DNA from: an uncultured Bacteroidales bacterium
GTDB taxonomy: Bacteria; Bacteroidota; Bacteroidia; Bacteroidales; Paludibacteraceae
DNA: 64,000 nucleotides
Direction: 5' to 3'
Assembly (NCBI GenBank): GCA_902762355.1
Contig: CACWNR010000014.1
Coordinates: 25,474 to 89,473 of the forward strand
Positions 18,132 to 24,653 of this stretch are shown piece after piece. The translations under genes and the position numbers were made by a program. Within the stretch, counting starts at the first letter, position 1. Each line of letters starts with the position of its first letter. The notes beneath the pieces were generated by a model. It searched no databases, was not told where the DNA came from, and was given only the letters and a program-made list of their open reading frames with translations.

Positions 18132-19427
18132 TTATTCTAACATTTTTAGTATATCATTGTATATGTTTTCGGCTCCCGACTTTCCGTAGGGTGGTGTGTA
18201 ATTGTCTTTAATGTATTCTAGTCGAACCTCTTTTTGGCTATCTTCTCCCCTACGTATCATTGCTAAAAAGTTTTCAATTTCTTGCATATCTTTAGCATGA
18301 TAAAGTTTTTCATATAGTTCTTCTCCGCAATCGCTAAATTTCATCACACGGTTGCCATTCTCATCAACCCGATAAATAACGCATGCAGGTCTGCCTGATA
18401 AAGAGTATTCTAACATGAAACCGAGGCTATCCAGAACCATTGCATCTGATTTTTGGAATAAATCAAACCACGCTCCTTCGAACAAATCCGTATTCTCGCC
18501 GTTTTTCCATGCATCAAAATATTGCTTTATCTCCTCTTCAGACCATTTATTGATATCACGTAATGAATCTCTTAGAGCAGGATGTGGTTTTAAAGCAATG
18601 AATATATCTTTATGAACTCGCGCATATTCTAAGAAATCGTTATAATAAGTCAAAAAATTAGAATATGGTGCCCACGTGTGATGCGGAGCCCATATAATCC
18701 GTTTTTGTCCCTCTTTGGCTTTCTTCCAAACATCTTCTACTTTCCCTACATTGAAAAATCGATCCGTCTTTGGGTTGCCTAGATATTCAGAATTAATATT
18801 CCATCCAAAGATATCTGAATATTTCTTCATCATCTTCGAAATAGGTTTTGATGTGGGATAAACGCGGAATACCTCACTCATCATTTTATGTGATAAATGA
18901 TACTGAACGTTATCCGCTAAATATTGCCCATACGGAATCACAAAAGACAGAGCATCTCTAAAATTTTCTACCTTAAACAGTGGGTCTATCCAATCATATT
19001 CATTTTCAAAAAAGACAATATCAAAAGAACCTCCATAATTAATCATTACGTCATTCTTCTCATCATACCCCGGCAATGGCTGAATATCCTGACTTCGTAC
19101 ATACTCCATCGCGTTTTTATGCTTTTTGATCATTGCATTTTTATCATCGTGTGTATAGGGAAGAATTATCACCTTGCACGTAAAGCGAGAATCATGATCA
19201 AATATCTTATAGAGGTTCGTAAATATATCGCACGATGCTCCATCTGCATATCCGATAAAACCAACTCGTATCAGCTCCTTGCCGAATTGCTTTCGAAGTC
19301 TAAGTCGAATTTTTCGATACGATATACTCAAGCCGACAAACTTGATGCGTTTATACGGCTTGACCAACCAACCTTTCAGTTTGCGATACCAAGAAAGCGG
19401 TAGTATGATTTTTATAATGTTTTTCAT
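18132..19427 (-). CDS. CDP-glycerol:glycerophosphotransferase-like (TagB/TagF family) enzyme
   Basis: The 431 residues match the family that moves glycerol-phosphate (or ribitol-phosphate) from a CDP donor to a glycan. Seen: the WAPHHTWAPYSNFL region with its catalytic-type histidines, the KPHPALRDSL motif, and SDAMVLDSLGFMLEYSLSGRPACVIYR. Immediately upstream, overlapping by 4 bp, is a TagD-like cytidylyltransferase that would make the CDP-glycerol donor. Together they imply that the cluster 1 polysaccharide carries phosphoglycerol side groups. This chemistry is best known from Gram-positive teichoic acids but also occurs in some Gram-negative capsules. Confidence 0.85.
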   Translation of the reverse strand: MKNIIKIILPLSWYRKLKGWLVKPYKRIKFVGLSISYRKIRLRLRKQFGKELIRVGFIGYADGASCDIFTNLYKIFDHDSRFTCKVIILPYTHDDKNAMIKKHKNAMEYVRSQDIQPLPGYDEKNDVMINYGGSFDIVFFENEYDWIDPLFKVENFRDALSFVIPYGQYLADNVQYHLSHKMMSEVFRVYPTSKPISKMMKKYSDIFGWNINSEYLGNPKTDRFFNVGKVEDVWKKAKEGQKRIIWAPHHTWAPYSNFLTYYNDFLEYARVHKDIFIALKPHPALRDSLRDINKWSEEEIKQYFDAWKNGENTDLFEGAWFDLFQKSDAMVLDSLGFMLEYSLSGRPACVIYRVDENGNRVMKFSDCGEELYEKLYHAKDMQEIENFLAMIRRGEDSQKEVRLEYIKDNYTPPYGKSGAENIYNDILKMLE

Positions 19428-19840
19428 TCTATCTTAGTTCTTAATAAAGTGCTATTAATCCCTTTAGTATGAGGCAGATATTCAATATGTACGCCAACTT
19501 TTGCAAACTCTTCCTCATACTTATTGTACAGAGGTGTTCCTTTCCACTCATCTCCATGAAACATTACATCGAAATGGCGATGTTTTAAGAACTCCATTTT
19601 GTCCATTGTTGTTTGAGGAACTACTTCATCTACGTAACGTATCGCAGCTACAATAGCAGCGCGTTGTTCATAAGGGATGACAGGTGTTTTATGCTTATAT
19701 GTCTCGACACACTCGTCTGTACTCACACCAACTATCAAGTAATCACACATCTCTTTAGCTCGCTGTAAAAGATTGAGGTGCCCGATATGGAACATATCGT
19801 AAACGCCTGTTGTGTAGCCTATTTTATATTTCTTCTGCAT
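19424..19840 (-). CDS. tagD: Glycerol-3-phosphate cytidylyltransferase (TagD-like)
   Basis: This 138-residue enzyme of the nucleotidyltransferase superfamily has the HxGH motif at residues 18-21 (GVYDMFHIGHLNLL), DECVETYKHKTPVIPYEQR and the closing block of TagD (HTKGINSTLLRTKI in place of RTxGISTT). It would make CDP-glycerol from CTP and sn-glycerol-3-phosphate in the cytoplasm. It overlaps the FrhB-like gene by 22 bp and the phosphotransferase gene by 4 bp. ADP-heptose-type donors use a similar fold, but length and motifs favour TagD. Confidence 0.88.
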   Translation of the reverse strand: MQKKYKIGYTTGVYDMFHIGHLNLLQRAKEMCDYLIVGVSTDECVETYKHKTPVIPYEQRAAIVAAIRYVDEVVPQTTMDKMEFLKHRHFDVMFHGDEWKGTPLYNKYEEEFAKVGVHIEYLPHTKGINSTLLRTKIE

Positions 19841-21006
19841 AACTTTTTGATTTTTCTTTTAATTACAATATGGAACTTATCGTGTTTCCACACCCATTTA
19901 TAGTAGTCAAGAGGCAATCGCATTCCGATTAGATTTGATAATCTCCAAGGTCTAATGTCTCTTTCATAATCCGTATTTGTTTTTTCATTCTGGTAATAAG
20001 CATTTACGGCATCAATATCCAAAGGTTCAAAAACTCGAAAGTTCGTTTTAATACTTTCCACAACCTCTCTCCCTAAATTTGAACGTACTATTATGGTAGA
20101 GGGCATTTCATTTTGTTCGGAATATTGTGAGTCCGCGATAGCATCTCCGATAGTTATATCTGCTTCGGGGGTATATATGTTACGATAGGGGCATTCATAA
20201 CATGAAGGACGAAATAGGTGACGGGTAAAATATGCAAAAAATAGATTATCAGCACGAGACTCTTCGTAAACATGCCATTGATTTTCTTTCAAATATGACA
20301 AGCCAAAGAAAAAGTTAGTAAATGGATTCCCATCTTTGCCCTTCCTGCGGAATCTTATATCTTTGACATCAGTTGCCTCTAGCTTTTTCTTCAGCCGAGA
20401 AATATACTTTTCCCATATGCCAGGACTCGGAACACCATGACAAATCAAGTCCACTGCCAAGAGGTTTTTGTAATCTCGATCAAGAAAGTGCTTTAGTCCT
20501 GCTATCTGACAAGGTGTCCCAGAAAACAACACCCATCGTCCTCCTTTAAGGAATGACTTTGCTTTTTGAAATGTATCTCCTATTTCACTTTGAACATATT
20601 TGCTGCCCATGAAGAGTTCTATTTCTTCTAAAGTTTCGGCATAACTATGTTCTACATGTGTTCCGTTAAACTTTACGCCGAACACAACACCACCTTTGTT
20701 GATGACATAACGACTTAACTCATAAAAAGCGCCCCCCGAACTACTCTTTGCCAAGGCAGATAAATCATTCGTTCGAACGTTGAAGGCGCTAACAGTCTTA
20801 TCACTTAAGATGGATGAATTTATAACCGGACATACTTTCTCACACAAATCACAACCAGTACATAGTTTCTTAATCCTTGTGGGAATCATGAAACCTTGTC
20901 TGTTTTTCGACATAACTATAGCATTATGCATACAAACAGATGCACAAGCAGAGCAACCCGTACATTGATCATCTGGTGCTAATCGTATGTTGTTATCACT
21001 ATTCAT
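19819..21006 (-). CDS. FrhB/F420-hydrogenase beta-like iron-sulfur oxidoreductase of glycan clusters
   Basis: The 395-residue protein starts with two [4Fe-4S] ferredoxin motifs: C15, C18, C21, C25 and C49, C52, C55, C59. The FrhB N- and C-terminal domains follow, with SSSGGAFYELSRYV, FSGTPCQIAGLKHFL and ITIGDAIADSQYSEQ. Proteins of this kind occur in many Bacteroidota polysaccharide loci, often next to a polysaccharide pyruvyl transferase, which is missing here. The family binds flavin and Fe-S clusters; its reaction in glycan loci is not known to me. It lies 2 bp after the FdtA-like gene in the operon. Confidence 0.82.
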   Translation of the reverse strand: MNSDNNIRLAPDDQCTGCSACASVCMHNAIVMSKNRQGFMIPTRIKKLCTGCDLCEKVCPVINSSILSDKTVSAFNVRTNDLSALAKSSSGGAFYELSRYVINKGGVVFGVKFNGTHVEHSYAETLEEIELFMGSKYVQSEIGDTFQKAKSFLKGGRWVLFSGTPCQIAGLKHFLDRDYKNLLAVDLICHGVPSPGIWEKYISRLKKKLEATDVKDIRFRRKGKDGNPFTNFFFGLSYLKENQWHVYEESRADNLFFAYFTRHLFRPSCYECPYRNIYTPEADITIGDAIADSQYSEQNEMPSTIIVRSNLGREVVESIKTNFRVFEPLDIDAVNAYYQNEKTNTDYERDIRPWRLSNLIGMRLPLDYYKWVWKHDKFHIVIKRKIKKLCRRNIK

Positions 21007-21008
21007 CC

Positions 21009-21392
21009 CTAGTTTGCTTGTCCAAGATGAGAGTAGGGCTCAAAGATATAATCTGCAGGATCGAAAGTCGTAGATGCTAGTACCATCAATATTGCATCAG
21101 GTGTGAAGTCATACATAGTATGCCAATCCTCAGGTTCAAGTATTAAGCATTTGTATGGTTTATCAAGTACGTACTCGTTCAACTCACGATTATTATCACA
21201 ATGGATTTTACAACAGCCTTGAATACAAATTGCTGCTTGAATGGTAGTATGATGACGATGACCTCCACGGACTGAATCGTCGACTCCATAAATATAGAAA
21301 ATACGTTTGATATCAAACGGTATAACCTTCTCAATTACTGTCAAATTCCCACGATTATCCGTATGAGTGTTTAAGTTGAGTTGTCTTGCCAT
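21009..21392 (-). CDS. FdtA/WxcM-like sugar 3,4-ketoisomerase (cupin)
   Basis: The 127 residues form a single RmlC-like cupin with the FdtA pattern: N-terminal DNRGNLTVIEKVIPFDIKR, the histidine-rich VRGGHRHHTTIQA and ILEPEDWHTMYDF. FdtA turns dTDP-4-keto-6-deoxyglucose into the 3-keto isomer, which FdtB (an aminotransferase) and an acyltransferase normally finish into Fuc3NAc or Qui3NAc. No fdtB, rmlA or rmlB is in cluster 1, so those steps must be encoded elsewhere or the product is a free keto sugar. It is the first gene after the long leader. Confidence 0.83.
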   Translation of the reverse strand: MARQLNLNTHTDNRGNLTVIEKVIPFDIKRIFYIYGVDDSVRGGHRHHTTIQAAICIQGCCKIHCDNNRELNEYVLDKPYKCLILEPEDWHTMYDFTPDAILMVLASTTFDPADYIFEPYSHLGQAN

Positions 21393-21862
21393 AGTAATTA
21401 TCTATTATCTTCCATTTTCGATACCATTTCGTGATTATTGTGGACGTTTCAAATAAGTAATAGTCACACGAAGACATAGACAAAGGCGAAAGCGATTGTC
21501 TTTGAAGATAAGGTTAGGAAATTAGCGGTTAGTAGATTGGTGGTAACGAAAGCGACCAATAAAAAACGCGGATTCCCTTTTTTGCTTATCCGCTCATTGT
21601 GGTCCTAGGAAAACCAATCATTCCGAATAAGCAATGCAGAAACCCACGCTGTGTATATACAAGTGCATACACGTACAATAATATAAGTACGCGTAGGCGT
21701 ATAATACACCCTATGGGCATCTACTGCTACTTGTTTTTGTGAATGATTAATTGAAATTTCCTAGGTTTCAATGAGTCAAAAACAAGCGTTAGTAAACGCC
21801 ATTAAATATGTCTGCTCCCTCACCTGTGGCATCAATGCAGACACCCCAGCGTGAGTTTGCGG
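21393..21862 (-). promoter_or_regulatory. Long structured 5' leader of glycan cluster 1
   Basis: About 470 nt separate the promoter at 21866 from the first gene, with no plausible ORF. Inverted repeats in RNA order: GTCTGC 21842-21837 with GCAGAC 21815-21810; GCGTT/AACGC near 21799-21786; an outer TTGTTTTT/AAAAACAA pair (about 21784-21777 with 21738-21731) enclosing TTGAAA/TTTCAA (21771-21752); GTGTAT/ATACAC (about 21671-21650); GCGGAT/ATCCGC (21594-21569); TTGGT/ACCAA (about 21559-21537); and AGACAA/TTGTCT (about 21502-21479). This looks like an attenuator-type leader. No UpxY-like regulator gene is in the window. Confidence 0.55.
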
Positions 21863-21865
21863 GTG

Positions 21866-21897
21866 CAAAGGTACGGAAAATTTTCGATATATACAAA
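21866..21897 (-). promoter_or_regulatory. Promoter of glycan cluster 1
   Basis: Minus-strand TTTG (21897-21894), 20-bp spacer, TACCTTTG (21873-21866). The first transcribed bases (CACCCGCAAA) match those after the RhuM-Fic promoter. Confidence 0.8.
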
Positions 21898-21962
21898 AAA
21901 AATCTGCACTTTTGATGCAGATTTATTGTTTTTGTGGAGTATAACGCCAATGTCGCACCTCG

Positions 21963-22100
21963 CTAAGATTTAACACGATATCCGACAGAGATAATGACAT
22001 CCAAGTTATAGAGCGAAATCTCTACTTCTTGCGTATAACCTTCGCGACGTCCATATTTCTTGGTAGACGCAAATTTTGCGACAACCAAGGATTTGTCCAA
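21963..22100 (-). pseudogene. Remnant of a RhuM-family gene
   Basis: In one minus-strand frame the stretch reads LDKSLVVAKFAS ... EVEISLYNLDVIISVGYRVKS and stops. This aligns with residues about 67-103 of the intact RhuM-Fic protein encoded at 22559-23554 (YNLDAILSVGYRVNS). The N-terminal helix-turn-helix and everything after the YRV block are missing. Its upstream DNA (TAATTATCAAAACCTTTGC and the promoter) is nearly identical to that of the intact gene, so this is a decayed second copy or a relative that kept its control region. Confidence 0.75.
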
Positions 22101-22124
22101 TAATTATCAAAACCTTTGCAGATG

Positions 22125-22156
22125 CAAAGGTACTACATTTTTTTGAATTGTGCAAA
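22125..22156 (-). promoter_or_regulatory. Promoter upstream of the RhuM remnant
   Basis: Minus-strand TTTG (22156-22153), 20-bp spacer, TACCTTTG (22132-22125). The -7 box is followed at once by its own inverted copy (CCTTTGCATCTGCAAAGG), a possible operator shared with the intact RhuM gene. Confidence 0.75.
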
Positions 22157-22174
22157 TGTTTATCCGTATTTTTG
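22142..22174 (+). promoter_or_regulatory. Possible plus-strand promoter
   Basis: TTTG (22142-22145), 21-bp spacer, TATTTTTG (22167-22174). It overlaps the divergent minus-strand promoter. It points into the remnant of a secreted-protein gene and the hairpin at 22343. Confidence 0.35.
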
Positions 22175-22250
22175 TGCAAATTTGCATTAAATAACGGTTT
22201 TTATTGCTATTTATTCGTATTTTAGTGCAAACCTGCATTAAATTACGGTT
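22159..22250 (+). repeat. Imperfect 51-bp tandem duplication
   Basis: TTTATCCGTATTTTTGTGC at 22159 and TTTATTCGTATTTTAGTGC at 22210 begin two copies that stay alike up to ACGGTT (22199, 22250). Each holds a GTGCAAAttTGCAT inner palindrome. Confidence 0.7.
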
Positions 22251-22311
22251 AGAAATCTTCATCCTCTGCGGGGAGAAGGTATACAATGCGCAGGGCGTGT
22301 TGGTAAAGTGA
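22249..22311 (+). pseudogene. C-terminal tail of a lost secreted protein
   Basis: One plus-strand frame reads LEIFILCGEKVYNAQGVLVK and stops at 22309-22311. Bacteroidales T9SS type A cargo proteins end in this way (GxKxYNxxGxxVK); the M6 protease in this window ends NGHYYNVLGTKLN. Nothing upstream encodes the rest, so this is a fragment left after a deletion or insertion. The hairpin at 22343-22378 would be its old terminator. Confidence 0.5.
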
Positions 22312-22342
22312 CCAAGGGACTAAGTAACAAGTACAAAGAAAC

Positions 22343-22378
22343 ACACGGGCGGCTCAATGAATGAGTCGTCCGTGTGTT
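22343..22378 (+). terminator. Plus-strand terminator hairpin
   Basis: ACACACGGGCGGCTCA and TGAGTCGTCCGTGTGT form a 16-bp stem around ATGAA. The two imperfect pairs are G-U only if the plus strand is transcribed, which fixes the direction. No T run follows. Confidence 0.6.
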
Positions 22379-22492
22379 GTATTAATGGGAAATATACTTA
22401 ATATTTTCAAAAAAATACATAAAATATTAAATATACTTTAGATTTTTGCAAAATAATTTGCATATATTAAATTAAATAACTATAACATCGCA

Positions 22493-22521
22493 CAAAAAAA
22501 AAGCAACCCAGAAGGATTGCT
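22493..22521 (-). terminator. Intrinsic terminator of the RhuM-Fic gene
   Basis: On the minus strand AGCAATCC (22521-22514), a TTCT loop and GGGTTGCT (22509-22502) are followed by nine T. It lies 37 bp after the stop codon. Confidence 0.88.
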
Positions 22522-22558
22522 GTCACCCTATTTAACGTCTTGGGCAGCTGACAATATT

Positions 22559-23554
22559 TTAGTTTTTCTTATTGATCAAGTTAACGACCACTTTGACCAT
22601 AACATCTTTTTCCTCTGTGCGGCTCTCTGCAATCATCAATGTAAGCGCTACAAGGGTATTGTCTGCAATACGTTTGTTTCCTTCGGGCGTATAGAGGATG
22701 CCATTTCGATCCATAAACCAAAGGAATAGCGTAGCTGCGATACGTTTGTTGCCATCTGAGAAGGAGTGGTTTTTTGTTACCAGATATAGCAACATAGCGG
22801 CTTTCTCCTCCACACTCGGGTAGAGATCCTGTCCGCCGAACGTTTGATAAATTTGACCTATACTACTTTTGAACGAATCGTCTTTCTCATTACCAAACAG
22901 CCAACTCTCACCGAATTTCTCTTTAAGCGAATGAATCGCCTCCATGGCGTTCTCATAGGTTGCATGGAAACGTTCTGTACCTTCGGTGTCGCTTATAGCA
23001 AGACGCTGATAGTCATAGTTATCTAAAGTATCGAGCGCGTAAGTGTAATCGGTGACCACATTGACTAAATCCCTCGCCTCGTTGGTTGTCAATGCCTCTG
23101 TCTGCATAGTGTGCTGCAGCACGCCGACTAATTGTTTGAGCTCCTCGTATTGCTGAAGTTGCATGTTGGTTCGTACAGCATAACCTTTAACGAGATACTC
23201 CTTAAGTACTTTGTTCGCCCATTGACGGAACGCAGTTGCATTCCTGCTATTTACTCGATATCCTACTGATAATATAGCATCTAAGTTATAAAACTGCATG
23301 CTGTATACCTTACCATCAGCGGCAGTATGTTCCAAAATGGAACTAACTGAATTAGGTTCTAACTCTCCTTCTTGGAAAATATTCCGGAGATGTTTAGTTA
23401 CAGCAGGTCTTTGAACCCCGAATAAAACGGCTATTTGCTTTTGCGTCAACCACACGGTGTCTTGATCCAACTTGACTTGCAGCTGGATACTGTTATCAGG
23501 CGCAGTATAGATCTCTATACTTGACTGTGGATTATGTGGATTTTGCTCCGTCAT
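22559..23554 (-). CDS. RhuM-family protein with C-terminal Fic/Doc domain
   Basis: The 331-residue protein joins an N-terminal RhuM domain (about 12-125) to a Fic/Doc domain (about 160-300). RhuM features: a helix-turn-helix (VWLTQKQIAVLFGVQRPAVTKHL, residues about 34-56), then SILEHTAADG, FYNLDAILSVGYRV and FRQWANKVL. The Fic core is H263-S-F-S-D-G-N-K-R271, the Doc-like form (HxFx[D/E]xNKR). Fic enzymes usually transfer AMP to proteins, while Doc phosphorylates EF-Tu; which applies here is open. No inhibitory antitoxin gene is adjacent. It has its own promoter and terminator, and a broken relative lies 0.5 kb downstream. Confidence 0.85.
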   Translation of the reverse strand: MTEQNPHNPQSSIEIYTAPDNSIQLQVKLDQDTVWLTQKQIAVLFGVQRPAVTKHLRNIFQEGELEPNSVSSILEHTAADGKVYSMQFYNLDAILSVGYRVNSRNATAFRQWANKVLKEYLVKGYAVRTNMQLQQYEELKQLVGVLQHTMQTEALTTNEARDLVNVVTDYTYALDTLDNYDYQRLAISDTEGTERFHATYENAMEAIHSLKEKFGESWLFGNEKDDSFKSSIGQIYQTFGGQDLYPSVEEKAAMLLYLVTKNHSFSDGNKRIAATLFLWFMDRNGILYTPEGNKRIADNTLVALTLMIAESRTEEKDVMVKVVVNLINKKN

Positions 23555-23579
23555 CTAATTATCAAAACCTTTGCGGGTG

Positions 23580-23611
23580 CAAAGGTACTGCTTTTTTTTT
23601 ATATATGCAAA
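23580..23611 (-). promoter_or_regulatory. Promoter of the RhuM-Fic gene
   Basis: Minus-strand TTTG (23611-23608), 20-bp spacer with A9, TACCTTTG (23587-23580). ACCTTTGC-ACCC-GCAAAGGT (23586-23567) forms a perfect inverted repeat over the -7 box and start region, likely an operator or leader hairpin. Confidence 0.8.
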
Positions 23612-23654
23612 TCTTATCGTTAAAAATCCATCTATTTTACCTGATAGGTCTCAT

Positions 23655-23715
23655 TTTAACTTGTTCCCTTTTTGCTCAAAAATTGCAAAATTCAACAAAA
23701 AGGGAACAAGTTAAA
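23655..23715. repeat. Palindrome copy A (20-bp arms)
   Basis: TTTAACTTGTTCCCTTTTTG (23655-23674) and its exact complement (23696-23715) flank a 21-bp AT-rich loop. The right arm contains the stop codon of the winged-helix gene. A second copy lies upstream of that gene (24331-24386). Confidence 0.9.
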
Positions 23716-24205
23716 TCTGCGCTGTGATTTCGGCGAGGAGATCCAAGCCGGCGGGGGTGAGGCGGTAGGCTTGATCCGGGATTGTGGGGATGGATTGATT
23801 CGCCATGACGATGTAGCCTTTGGCTACTGCGGGCTTGAGGTAATGGTAGATGAACACACGGCGACTTCCCTGTTGGAGACCCAAGACGGAGAGGATATAG
23901 CTACGAGGCACCGTTCCTTTGCCGATGGCTTTCACGATGCGACATATACGCGCGTAGGCTTTATTGGTCGCGAACGGACGCACATCCTGCGCACGCTTCA
24001 ATTCCTCTGCGTGCACTTTTTCGATATGCTTCCAGTAGTCCGGTTCTTTCTTGAGCTGACCGCCCTTCCGGACATCTATGCACAGATGCGCAGCCTCTGC
24101 TCCATCGGCGGTTTTAATTACTTCGATACCTGCTCTCCGCAGGGCTTTCTCTACCTTGGCGATATACACCTCGCACTCTTCCGTGCTTCTCAAAAACACT
24201 TTCAT
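23711..24205 (-). CDS. Unrecognised protein with C-terminal winged-helix domain (164 aa)
   Basis: I do not recognise the full protein. Residues about 105-160 (SYILSVLGLQQGSRRVFIYHYLKPAVAKGYIVMAN ... YRLTPAGLDLL) have the form of the winged-helix module found at the end of many Fic and AAA-type proteins, so DNA binding is likely. The N-terminal part (MKVFLRSTEECEVYIAKVEKALRRAGIEV) is mixed alpha/beta, with a KKEPDYWKHIEKVHAEELKRAQ helix. No membrane span. Two copies of one palindrome bracket the gene, one in its leader and one over its stop codon and ahead of the RhuM-Fic promoter. It may regulate itself and RhuM-Fic, or be cargo of a small mobile unit. Confidence 0.65.
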   Translation of the reverse strand: MKVFLRSTEECEVYIAKVEKALRRAGIEVIKTADGAEAAHLCIDVRKGGQLKKEPDYWKHIEKVHAEELKRAQDVRPFATNKAYARICRIVKAIGKGTVPRSYILSVLGLQQGSRRVFIYHYLKPAVAKGYIVMANQSIPTIPDQAYRLTPAGLDLLAEITAQI

Positions 24206-24249
24206 AGCAATTCTAAATTGACGTTATTAGACCGATAAGGTTCCAATCT

Positions 24250-24327
24250 ACATGTTCTTAGCCCATAAAGGGCACGATTATATCTTCGACATGTTCTTAG
24301 CCCATAAAGGGCACGATTATATCTTCG
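24250..24327. repeat. Perfect 39-bp tandem duplication
   Basis: Two identical 39-bp units start at 24250 and 24289, and a third begins (ACATGTTC) before palindrome copy B takes over. Each unit holds a GCCCATAAAGGGC hairpin. It lies in the leader of the winged-helix gene. Confidence 0.9.
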
Positions 24328-24330
24328 ACA

Positions 24331-24386
24331 TGTTCCCTTTTTGCTCAAAAATGGCAAAATCACAAAAAAAGGGAACAAGTTAAATT
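24331..24386. repeat. Palindrome copy B
   Basis: TGTTCCCTTTTTG (24331-24343) pairs with CAAAAAAAGGGAACA (two extra A). Loop and right arm match copy A (TTGCTCAAAAAT, GGGAACAAGTTAAAT). The left arm has been joined to the 39-bp repeats. Confidence 0.85.
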
Positions 24387-24391
24387 TGCTG

Positions 24392-24422
24392 CAAAGGTAC
24401 TACAAATTATTCAAATATGCAA
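24392..24422 (-). promoter_or_regulatory. Promoter of the winged-helix gene
   Basis: Minus-strand TTG (24422-24420), 20-bp spacer, TACCTTTG (24399-24392). The leader of about 180 nt would carry palindrome B and both 39-bp hairpin units. Confidence 0.75.
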
Positions 24423-24423
24423 G

Positions 24424-24593
24424 ATTTAGATGTAAAAAATGATTTTTTATATTCTAACGACAAAGAGAGAAAGTGCCATATGAGAAGATGGGGGATTGCT
24501 ATCGAGGGGGTGTCGGTGGAGAGAAGAAAAGCGCTCAAAATGGCTAAAAAGTGGCAAAAAACGCATAAAAATACAAAAAAGTTACGTGCGCGC
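24424..24593. other. Intergenic stretch without recognised content
   Basis: The gap between the divergent promoters of the winged-helix and SIMPL genes is AT-rich and A-skewed. A 62-codon frame crosses it (24417-24605) but begins and ends inside the two promoters, so I do not call it. Confidence 0.4.
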
Positions 24594-24624
24594 TTGCACA
24601 TGTAAAAAAAATGTAGTAACTTTG
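24594..24624 (+). promoter_or_regulatory. Promoter of the SIMPL-gyrA run
   Basis: TTG (24594-24596), 20-bp spacer with an ATGT-A8 stretch, TAACTTTG (24617-24624); the start codon lies 30 bp on. Confidence 0.82.
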
Positions 24625-24653
24625 CACGCAATTTTGAAAAAAGGAATGGCTTT

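Noticed and set aside
21393-21862. tmRNA or RNase P RNA in the large gap before glycan cluster 1
   Set aside because: I found neither the conserved ends and tag frame of tmRNA nor the GAGGAAAGTCC-type core of RNase P RNA; a leader fits better.
22517-22729. 70-codon plus-strand frame opposite the RhuM-Fic 3' end
   Set aside because: It crosses the stop codon and terminator region of a well-supported gene on the other strand, and its product has no recognisable features.
24250-24386. CRISPR-like repeats
   Set aside because: The two 39-bp units are directly adjacent with no spacers, and no cas genes are present.
24417-24605. 62-codon plus-strand frame before the SIMPL gene
   Set aside because: It begins in one promoter and ends in the next, and its product is mostly Lys/Arg from A-rich DNA.
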